From: Siphonodentalium dalli
Lineage: Eukaryota > Mollusca > Scaphopoda > Gadilida > Siphonodentaliidae
Direction of reading: 5' to 3'
DNA: 64,000 nucleotides
Assembly: GCA_032622095.1 (NCBI GenBank)
Contig: CP136066.1
Span: 229,096,961 to 229,160,960, forward strand
The notes under the pieces are model-generated. The model did no database searches. It was not told the origin of the DNA and was given only the letters and a program-made list of their open reading frames with translations. Every line of letters begins with the position of its first letter. The stretch's first letter is position 1. A program made the position numbers and the translations under genes. Positions 55,525-64,000 of the stretch are shown one piece after another.

Positions 55525-57986
55525 TGACATATTTTGATGTAATTAAGTCTATTATCTATGGGTATGTCGAAGTTATGGATACTACTTCAGCAAATATATG
55601 AAAACAATGATATTAATGAAAAATCACTAAGTATTTATTCAATATTTTCTTACTTGTAACTGGTTCTTAGGATTCACCCTTCTATATTAACTGGTATTCA
55701 GGGGGTGGTTAGGGGAGGGTGACACCATCCAGAATAGTCTATTCAATTGTGATTGGAAGGTCAATCTTGATGAGGGTGTCAACATCTGCCGCCCATGGAT
55801 ACTGAATACCAGTTGACATAGAGGGATGAATTATGTGTACATCTACCAATTAAGAAAATATGGATGACACACTTAGTAATTTTATACTGAAAAATATCAT
55901 AGTTTTCTCACATTTGCTAAAATATTATCCATAACATCAACATATCAAGAGGTTCTTAAAGAAAGCTTGAATGTTCTCGACACATTCGCAAATATGTCAG
56001 GATTGAAAGCCAACCTGGAAAAATGTCAGATTATTTGGTTAGGCGCAAGCAAAGCTAATCACGGTGCACCCATTGTAAATTGCGATATTCGTGTAACAAA
56101 ACAATTCAAATTGTTGGGAATAACATATAGCACATATTTGTCGCAACTGAATAACCTCAATTTTGAAAACAAACTTATCGAACTGAAAACCGGAATTGAA
56201 AAATGGAAACACAGGTCCTTGACTCCACTAGGTCGCATTGTAATCATCAAATCTGTCATAATTCCAAAATTAGTCCATCTATTTCAATCTTTGCCAAACC
56301 CCGCCCAAAATTTTATTGACGAACTAACTACCATGTTATTCAGGTTCATCTGGAACGGCAAACGAGACCGAATTAAACGTTCACAAAATTATGTGTAAAG
56401 ATTACCAACAAGGTGGCCTAAAGATGACAAACATTAAAGAATTTATCGAAGCCCTAAAAATAACCTGGCTCAAGAGATTAACCACAGAACGCGCCAAGTG
56501 GATAAGTATTGCACCCGACATATTATCTGATCCACTATTCCTCACATACGGTCCAAAATACATCGAATCGATAAAGGGTACATTCATAAACCCATTTTGG
56601 CTTGACGTCATAACGGCTTGGACAAATTTACTCAAAAAGCTGCCCAGTAAATACTCATACCTAAACTCAAATACTATATGGAATAACGATGATATTAAAG
56701 TAAACCAGCATTCAATTGATATACAGGAATGGAAGCAAAAAGGGGTGATATTTGTGAATGATCTTATTTCAGACAACAACGAACTCCCAACTGTAGCTAT
56801 GATGAAAACAATATATGATATATCGACAAATTTCATTACAATCCATAGTATCAACAAACAGTTGATCAAGCTGTCACAAATGCTCGACCAAACGCTATCA
56901 AAAAAAGCAAGCTCCCTGATTCCAGGCCAGTTGTCATTGCTTCTAAAAAATATTCGGGACTGCAAGGATTTTTATGACATTCTCATATCTGATAAAACGA
57001 CAAAACCTTCCTCAATACAGAAATGGGGATTAGAACTTGGATATACATCAAGTACCATGGACACATATATTCACTGTTCCGTTTAAATCACTTTCTGACA
57101 CCAGGTTGCGATGGTTCCAGTTCGCATAAATACCAGAATTTTAGCGACAAAACAATTACTCCAGATGATGAAAATTACTCACGATAGTGACTGTAATAGA
57201 TGTCAAATGATAGAATCAATATCCCATATCGTCTTTGACTGTCCTATAGTATCACTCTTCTTAAAACAGTCCAACACTGGATGAACACCAACATACCAGA
57301 TATTCAACTTACAAAATGTAACATATTATTCGGCATTTCGTCGGAAAAGAACGCCAATATAAAAAACATGATTTTAATTATATTAAAGTACTATATTTAT
57401 AAAACAAAATTCGACCCCATTGAGTTATCTTTGAAAGCGTTCTTGAACGAATTAGTAAGCCGATCTCATATAGAAAAGATCAATGCTTTGAGAGGCGATA
57501 GGCTGTTGAAATTTCAAGAGGAATGGGGAACTTTGACAAAAGTGTTAAACCCATACTAAATAAGGCAATCAAAACAATTATGATACAAAAACCAAGATAC
57601 CCTCAATACAAGAAACTGGAACCAGCTACAAATCCAATACATGTTTTGTTTTAATTATATATGTGTACAAAGACCGAAATGTTACTATATATGATTTTGA
57701 CAATCGAAGATATTTGTTTTACTTTTTGTATGTTATGTTATTTAAAAATACTGATCGATATACTGTATGGTGTGCAAGGAGAGTGAATGGTGAGTGTACA
57801 ATAACCCCCACACGCCCCACATGTGGTGTCACTATAATTATTAATATTATGTGTTTTATTGCATAAATATTTGTATGACATCATTGTATATAGTGTAAAT
57901 AACTTCTATAAATAAAAATATAAAAAAAAAAAAAAAAAAAAAAAACATATCAAGAGGTATTATACTGAATTAGATCAAAATATGTC
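55525..57986. mobile_element. Palindromic foldback element split by a LINE
   Basis: The left arm 55,525-55,745 is the inverse of 55,755-55,953 continued at 57,959-57,986 (TGACATATTTTGATG... / CATCAAAATATGTCA). The arms are diverged by roughly 20%. The L1/Tx1 copy at 55,954-57,943 sits inside the right arm. Confidence 0.75.
55954..57943 (+). mobile_element. 5'-truncated L1/Tx1-like LINE with poly(A) and 15-bp target duplication
   Basis: The target duplication AACATATCAAGAGGT lies at 55,939-55,953 and 57,944-57,958, and a poly(A) run ends the element. It begins inside the RT C-terminal part: KANLEKCQIIWLG, SLTPLGRIVIIKSVIIPKL and MLFRFIWNGKRDRIKRS near 56,350. A frameshift near 56,395 leads to QGGLKMTNIKEFIEALKITW, then after another shift to CNRCQMIESISHIVFDC near 57,195 (an RT zinc knuckle) and a last frame ending 57,559. 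This is a textbook target-primed insertion; few lesions suggest moderate age. Confidence 0.9.
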
Positions 57987-58814
57987 ACGTGTGTCTGGTT
58001 GGTCTGGAAAATACCTCAAAGTTGTGTAATCAAATGCTATAAAAGCTGCATACCAGCTTTTTGCTGAATCCTGAATGCCACTTATATTGCTCATAGTCTG
58101 TATTCTATGTTAGCCATTTCGAGGTGGTGCAATTAATATGATTGTTTAATTACTAGCATCTGAATACTATATATAGTATATATTGCTATCTGATCAATTG
58201 CTAATGCTATCCAAAAGGTTAAAGATGGTGTGTATCTTTCCCAAATGTCCTGTTTACACGTATATTTGGGGGTTAACTTCAAATAATTATGTTAGTGCCT
58301 ATGCCATGTAACAGTATACATTGCAACTACATGTAACTTGTCTAACATACCATATATGAAGAAGGAATTTGCAAGTGTTTTTTAATCAAATTTTGACTCA
58401 ATTCTTGACAGTAAGTTTTAAGCCATGCAGTTTATACATTTATGTATTACACGTGTTTTCATAAAACCCCAGGGGTGCTATTCACCAAGCGAGACTATTT
58501 TATAAACCAGGTAGTTTATTTGGTAGCGACTGAACGCAAAGGTATCTTTGCTTTAGCGCAAACGACACACGCTGTCGATGGTGTGATTGATCCAATCTAT
58601 CAGATTTGTCACTTGTCAATTGACGCCGTCTCACGACTAATTCGTGAACACTCACCGGCCACAATCGGCATGTATATATAGCGGTATAATTTGTTGGTAT
58701 AATTGTGTGGAGACTCATGCTGGCGTTAAAACATCTGCAGAATGAGTTTCAATGATATTAATGAGGTTTTTTAATTAGCACAGTGTGAAAATGAAGAGCC
58801 GAGAAGATAACGTC
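57987..58814. other. No gene recognised
   Basis: AT-rich, with a weak open frame at 58,442-58,681 (+) that has no known domain. Nothing is supported. Confidence 0.45.
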
Positions 58815-59000
58815 TCAGAAGAATTTTGTTTTTGTTTTGGTTCTGTTTGGATATTTCCTTGCCATTTCCAAAGAAATTTCTTTCCATGCATCATTTTTCC
58901 GGTGCTGGTGAATTGTGCCGGTTTCTTTGTTCTTTAATATTTTGATTCTTCTCTCCACAATGCCCAAAAACGTTTTACGCTCGTCGGCAGTGGGGGGGGG
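58815..59000 (-). pseudogene. Possible Myb/SANT-like DNA-binding exon fragment
   Basis: The minus strand reads DERKTFLGIVERRIKILKNK, NDAWKEISLEMARKYPNRTK. The tryptophan spacing and NRT ending resemble Myb/SANT-like (Myb_DNA-bind_5) domains found with Harbinger transposons. The preceding part is a Gly/Pro-rich stretch derived from a G-run (58,987-59,009) and is not domain-like. The usual KxxWxNLK ending is missing. It could be chance. Confidence 0.4.
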
Positions 59001-59576
59001 GGGGGGGTCTGGAAAACAATTGCACATATAGGGCCCAAAAAGTTTTTTTCCGACCCCGATGGACCCACCACCCCATTTGTGCAAATTGTTTCCTTCAAAT
59101 GTAAGGGACCCACCACTTTTCTCATGTTTTTATCAAAATTTCAAGAGTTTTTTTTAGCCGTTCTTCAATAACTGTGTTAACTGCCTTTCAATCCCATTCC
59201 ACTGTCCTTTGTTGGTGCAAACTGTGTAAAATTAAGACTCAAGCAATATCATGCTTAATCGGTAAAGCACAGGTCAGAAAAACGAAAAATAAACTGTATT
59301 TCCAGGTGTTTCCTGGTGTTTCCAGTATCTAACAACAATAATAAAGCATTGTGTAGGTACACTGTATGTCACAAATTGCCCTAGACCGCATTATAGCCTT
59401 AATGTATCGAGCGTGTTTAGTCTGACAGAGAACACTGGCCAGTGTAAATAGTGGTAAACAGGTCAGGGGTTCTACAATTATTTGTGCATGATCAAAGAAC
59501 TCTTTAGTCTTATCCACCGGGGTGGGTGAGGGGGAGAATTGTTTTGGTTAGGTATACACATATATATATGGTTATT
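59001..59576. other. No gene recognised
   Basis: It begins with a poly(G) run (58,991-59,007 in the + sequence). The rest is AT-rich with nothing supported. Confidence 0.4.
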
Positions 59577-60000
59577 ATACCCCCGATATTAGTCGGCGGG
59601 TATATAGTTGACGTCTCGAGCCCTCCATGCGTCCGTCCATACAAACATTTTGCGTTATAACTCAAGAGTAGGTTGTCATATTTTGATGCTCTATGACATG
59701 TGACGGACCAGAAATGGGGAACGAATATGCATAATATCACGGATTGTGAGCACCAATGCCTACCAGAGTTATCCATGGGCCCTGTTTATGAAATTCAGTC
59801 CGTACACAGTTTTTGCAATATAAGTTGAAGTGTCGGTTGTCGAATTTTGAAGTGGTTTGGTATGGTGATAGACCTGACTGATAGGGGAAGGGTGTATGCA
59901 AATATTACTGCATATCACAGGTTTCGCCTGTCGATGCATACCAGACACTGCATGAAAAGAGGAATTTACAACAAAAAAAATTATGCCTAAATTCCATGTA
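59577..60000. repeat. Dispersed repeat beginning with an ATACCCCCG...CGGCGGGTAT hairpin
   Basis: ATTATACCCCCGATATTAGT then CGGCGGGTATATAG forms a short terminal hairpin. It is followed by GTCCGTCCATACAAACATTT and TTGCGTTATAACTCAAGAGT. I associate such sequences with a widespread repeat in marine invertebrates, from memory only; only one copy is in the window, apart from a related stretch at about 59,790-59,870. Confidence 0.4.
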
Positions 60001-60329
60001 CACAATTTACAACGGCATAAATTTATCCTAAATTTGAAATTTAGGCATATGCATAAATTTCACATTTATTCTTCCTCACAAAGTGAATAAATGCGAATAA
60101 ATTCTCCCTAAATTTGAAATTCCAGATTTCGAACAAAATAGATCTGGCATGATTCTGGAGTTTAAAAAAATTTATGCACTGCATAAATTTTACATGAATG
60201 TTGAAATCCAAGGGACAACATTTCAACACTTTCATAGTGTCATAACTTTGGGATCGTCTTACATATGTTTCAGAATTCTGCGAATTCGAGATATAAACGC
60301 TCTTTATGACATAAATTAAGCAAATGGGG

Positions 60330-60430
60330 ATAAATTTCAAAGTTTATTTGAATAAATTTCAAAATTTATGTGGATAAATTTAAAAATTTATGTGGATAAA
60401 TTTAAAAATTTATGTGGATAAACTTCCATT
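60330..60430. repeat. 24-bp tandem repeat of ATAAATTT/AAATTTAT palindromes
   Basis: GGATAAATTTAAAAATTTATGT-type units repeat about four times. The wider region 60,000-60,660 is rich in the same AAATTTAT motif on both strands. Confidence 0.8.
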
Positions 60431-61210
60431 TATCTACATTTAACTGACCATCCAAATTGATCTGACATCAATGTTAGTAAATTTCAACTACATTTATATC
60501 ATGAAATGTTTTTTTAAATATGGATAAATTTCGATATTTATCTTAATAAATTTCGAAATTTATCCTCATTTTTCTAAATTTAGTCATGGCATAAATTTAG
60601 AATAAATTGTGTCTAAATTCCATTCACCTAATTTATAATGGTTTTAAAATTATCCTAATTTTATAACTCAGATGTGGCAACATGCATGATTATGCACTGT
60701 GCAAATTAACATTGAAACATAAGGCGCCAAATTTCAGCACATATGGAACACTCTTAATTTTGTTTCAAAGTTCCATGTATAGATGGATAAATAAGAACCA
60801 TTTTTCTGTGCTAAAAATCAGAAGAATTTTGAGGTGGAAGCCATATGACCACTGCTTACTTTGTACCAAAAGAGAATACCATTAGCTCAAAACCTAGGAA
60901 CTGTTTGAAGATAAAAGATTTGAAGATAAAAAAATACATGTTACAAATTTCTTAGCCAGTACTAGTCCAAGTCTACCTGTACATAAACCAGCTAGGATAT
61001 TTGGATGTGGACATGCTCGTTATTCAAATATCGTAGCTGGTGTGGGTACAAGCAGACTTGTACCTGTTCGGTAACCATGAATTTCACATCATATGAATGT
61101 CTACCTCAAGATTACATGATTTATTGGGCCTATTTCACCTGTTATCATTACAATATCCAGCGGGTTTAACCATTTAATGACGGGAGATGCGCTGGTGATG
61201 CATTACATAT
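60431..61210. other. No gene recognised
   Basis: AT-rich. A weak short frame at 60,682-60,885 (+) has no domain. Confidence 0.4.
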
Positions 61211-62567
61211 CCTACGCCGGGTAGGGTTCTCTATTCCGAAGGTTCATTGTTCCGAAGGTTCGCTATTCCGAAGGTTCATTATTCCGAAGGTTCGCTATTC
61301 CGAAGGTTCGCTATTCTGAAAGTTTTCTGTTCTGGGCGTATTTAACCAGAAATGAATCAGAATTTGCACCCCAACACAAAAACCACACGAGGAATGAAAA
61401 CTACTATTACGCTAGTATTCACTTATTGTACATGTATACACCCACGTCTAATTCCCAAATTGTCTCAGACGTCGGTTATTAATAGCAAAAAGACAGTATC
61501 AGTTTATCGTTTATTATGGAAAGTTGAAAACACGATGACTGAAATAAACTACAGGTAAGAGATATAGTTTTTTCCGAACTGGCAATCTGTATTTGAAAGA
61601 AACATCAACATTAAAGGCCCACTTAATTATCGAACCCCCAGATCACATATATAAAATATATGCCAGTATATATACCATTGGAAACAGGAAGCTCTCTAAC
61701 ACTGTATTATCAGCTTATCGGTTGTAATAAACTGTGAACATGTTGTTTTTGTTGAGTTAACGACGTATTTTTGTGCTTAACGTTCATCTGGTTTTGTTGC
61801 GCAAAGTGTATTATTTTCATTGGAGGGGAATAACTCTATATTAAAGATAGTGTTATTCCCCTTCAATTGAAAATACATTAGGTTGAATTCTGTTGCATTC
61901 TGGGAGCCATAACGGGGGGAATCATTTTATGATTTAAGCTGTTTTCTATTTGTCTATGGGCATCTTCGGATACAGACGTTTCAACTGGTGATGAACTATA
62001 GTGTTTCAATCATATTTTATGGCACAGATTGTTATAAAAAAATAGTCGGTGACTCGAAAATTAAGTGGGCCTTAAAATTCAATAAAAATTCACAATTGCA
62101 GTTAGGTTAATCTCATACCCGTCTATTCAACGACATTCTGCTACGCAGTATTCATTAAGAGTTATAGCCCCACTGTTTTAATCCGCATTTAGCTGGCGTA
62201 TTCTTGCCTCTAAGATTATTGAGATATAACGTCATACGTGAAGACATTAAATTGTATGGAAACATAGCAATTGTGTGGGCTGCCTGACGTGAATATGTTT
62301 TGTGAAATAACGGCATACTTAATGTCAAGGAAACCCAGTGGGAAACCCGCGAAAAAGAGTCACATTTATTGTTTCAATGTTTTAAGTTATTTCCTTCATA
62401 AAAAGAGTCTTCGTGATAAAGAACCCTCTCAATACTTTAGAATATAGAATTAACCTTCATAATAAAAAAAACCTTCGGAATAGAGAACCTTCGGAATAGT
62501 GAACCTTCGGAATAGTGAACCTTCGGAATAGCGAACCTTCGGAATAGAGACATCTTCCCCCTACGCC
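61211..62567. mobile_element. 1.34-kb foldback element with tandem-repeat termini and 8-bp target duplication
   Basis: CCTACGCC is found at 61,211-61,218 and 62,560-62,567. Inside it, both ends are arrays of a 14-15-base unit (CTATTCCGAAGGTTC-like at 61,230-61,330; its complement at 62,465-62,550). TCTCTATTCCGAAGG begins the left array and CCTTCGGAATAGAGA closes the right. The 1.1-kb interior has no supported gene; a short frame at 61,352-61,558 lacks domains. An 8-bp duplication is typical of hAT-type elements, but no transposase is present. Confidence 0.78.
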
Positions 62568-62589
62568 AGTGAGTGCTCTCATTTATGAG

Positions 62590-62815
62590 GCCCCTGCACC
62601 ACCTCCCATGGATACGGAATACAACTTAACACAGAGGGTGGAATACGGAATACCAGTTAACAGCCATATGGAATACATAAAAATATATGAAAACTTCATT
62701 TTTTGGAAGGCCTGCGTACGAATACCAGTATTTTTGGAATACCGAATACCTCCTAACAAAGGGGCTGGAATACGGCGTACCTCATAACAGGGCATGGAAT
62801 ACGGCGTACGAAAAA
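62590..62815. repeat. Degenerate GGAATACGGAATAC-type repeat
   Basis: Irregularly spaced units (GAATACGGAATACCAGTTAAC, GGAATACCGAATACC, GGAATACGGCGTACC), about seven in 220 bases. Both strands are open for about 70 codons because of the repeat, and neither looks coding. Confidence 0.7.
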
Positions 62816-62819
62816 GGGG

Positions 62820-62990
62820 GTGGGGGCCTCATATATGCGGTCTCTCAGGGGTCCTCGCATATATAAGAGAATGTACTGACTTACAAGGTCATGGTGAATA
62901 TTGTTCGGTCAATGCATTCTCTCATATAAGTAAGGGTCCTATGGGCGACACATAACATTAAGAGAATACTTTGGAAAGGGTTCTCGCAAA
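62820..62990. mobile_element. Degraded copy of the palindromic MITE
   Basis: Pieces such as CATATATGCGGTCTC, CCTCGCATATATAAGAGAATG and TCAATGCATTCTCTCATATA match the MITE at 18,420-18,605 with many changes. Confidence 0.65.
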
Positions 62991-63937
62991 ATTTCAGTCA
63001 TGTAATTAAATTTGTTCACGAAATGGGCTATCGAAAGCCACATAAATCATGCCAATTTGATCGGAGGCTGGCCTTCATCTGCTGTGTTCGCTAACCATGT
63101 TAATGTATTTCACATAACAGGAATGTCCAGCTCAAGATTACATGATTTAGTGAGCCAATTCACTATGAATCATTACAATTGAAAGTCATATAAATCATGC
63201 TATCTTGATATGAGACCCACCTTCATCTACTGTGAAATACATTGAGGAACATGTATTCCAGTGTGATTTAGTCTTCACCAAGTGGGGTTATAATTAGTTG
63301 CAGTGATAAAGTTTATACCTTTTCTAGTCCAGCCTTTTGGTTGAGACAAATATGTGTTGCTTTATTTTTAATCCAAATTGGGGTTGTCGGTCATAAACCA
63401 AAATGTTATGAAATTGTACAAGTCGAAAAAGGGCAATAACATTATTGGACTGAACCGTACTTGAACTGTATATTTGGCTGATAAAGACACATACCAAGTT
63501 TGGTAGCTAGATTGGACATGGACACATCATGGGCTAGGAAAAATAGATTAAATTTCAATGTTACCTTTAAATTACATAAATGTACAACTCTGTGGTACAA
63601 TGGTGTGGAATATATACTAAATGTATTGGATTATTGAGAAAATTTATCATTTTGGTTAGCCAGCATCTTGATTAACAATATTGCTGATAATAACAAAAAA
63701 GAATTATTAATAAAAGATTATTGAATAAATAGACAAGTCGCATCACATGCAGAGCTGACCAGCCTCCAAATAATTAAGAGCCACATCATCTGTGCATGTT
63801 ATTTGAATGTTTAAGTTGTTCAAAAGTTCCCTTATTAACTATATGATATCAATTGCAAATCTTAAATGTCAAGCAGTTGGAAATGATGCCTTTTAGCTAA
63901 CATTAACTAAACATTGTGGTTAACCCTTTACCCAACA
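62991..63937. other. No gene recognised
   Basis: AT-rich sequence with a ~30-base direct repeat (AAGATTACATGATTTA at 61,111 and 63,134) suggesting another old repeat family. Nothing coding. Confidence 0.4.
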
Positions 63938-64000
63938 GAAGGGCCCTGTGCCAATGCATTCTCTTATATATGCGAGTCGACCATAGGTCGCCTCGCATAT
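63938..64000. mobile_element. Left end of a second palindromic MITE (cut by window)
   Basis: ACCCAACAGAAGGGCCCTGT then GCCAATGCATTCTCTTATAT, the inverse of the right end of the 18,420-18,605 element. The first inner palindrome is almost complete at the window edge. Confidence 0.85.

Noticed and set aside
61352-61558. Transposase inside the foldback element
   Set aside because: The short frame has no DDE or BED-like motif; the interior seems non-coding.

Overview
The window looks like nuclear DNA of a metazoan, most likely a marine invertebrate. Non-LTR retrotransposons, Helitron ends, foldback elements and a Polinton/Maverick-type virus-like element are stacked in AT-rich DNA, and I see no intact host gene, tRNA or rRNA. 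The phylum cannot be fixed by eye; some repeats remind me of lophotrochozoan genomes, but that is only an impression.

1-10,076: a Polinton/adintovirus-like element, all genes on + and tightly packed: protein-primed-type family B DNA polymerase, an unknown protein, an A32/FtsK-HerA-like packaging ATPase, two small 'GGFL' basic proteins, a linker-type protein, a DDE integrase with a chromodomain, a two-TM protein, a candidate minor capsid protein, a basic capsid-associated protein, and a 34-codon stub of the major capsid gene where the element breaks off. Its left end is a near-perfect 295-bp palindrome containing the start of a second, divergent polymerase gene, so two element ends are joined head to head. 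Single-base frameshifts interrupt polB, the 6,685 gene and the minor capsid gene.

10,077-23,775: decayed retrotransposon pieces, an inverted duplication of an 'EEADTK' transposon-associated gene (13,825-16,925), a compound palindromic MITE (18,420-18,605), and a 4.2-kb element with ~680-bp terminal inverted repeats (19,372-23,552) carrying a fragment of a Cys-rich protein.

23,826-40,516: the most unusual part. Two copies, in opposite orientation, of a core whose only gene is a C2H2-zinc-finger/A32-like ATPase. Each copy sits between ~2-kb inverted arms with subterminal minisatellites, a GCC-rich block and an exact TGACGTCA at the inner edge. The cores sit inside Helitron ends: a 5' TC end at 23,826, and 3' hairpin-CTAG ends at 29,635 and 38,495. 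The second copy therefore has two 3' ends and no 5' end, and the same retrotransposon target flanks both sides, making a ~10-kb palindrome.

40,873-47,239: seven head-to-tail non-autonomous Helitron copies joined CTAG|TC without spacer, as expected from rolling-circle amplification. 47,240-64,000: a CR1-like fragment with a 2A-like NPGP motif; a LINE inserted in another LINE with a 45-bp target duplication; a 5'-truncated L1/Tx1 element with poly(A) and 15-bp target duplication, itself inside a palindromic element; a possible Myb/SANT exon; and a 1.34-kb foldback element with tandem-repeat termini. The two ATPase types (Polinton and zinc-finger core) are clearly homologous, so the core could be a stripped-down relative or satellite of Polinton-like elements; that link is inference.
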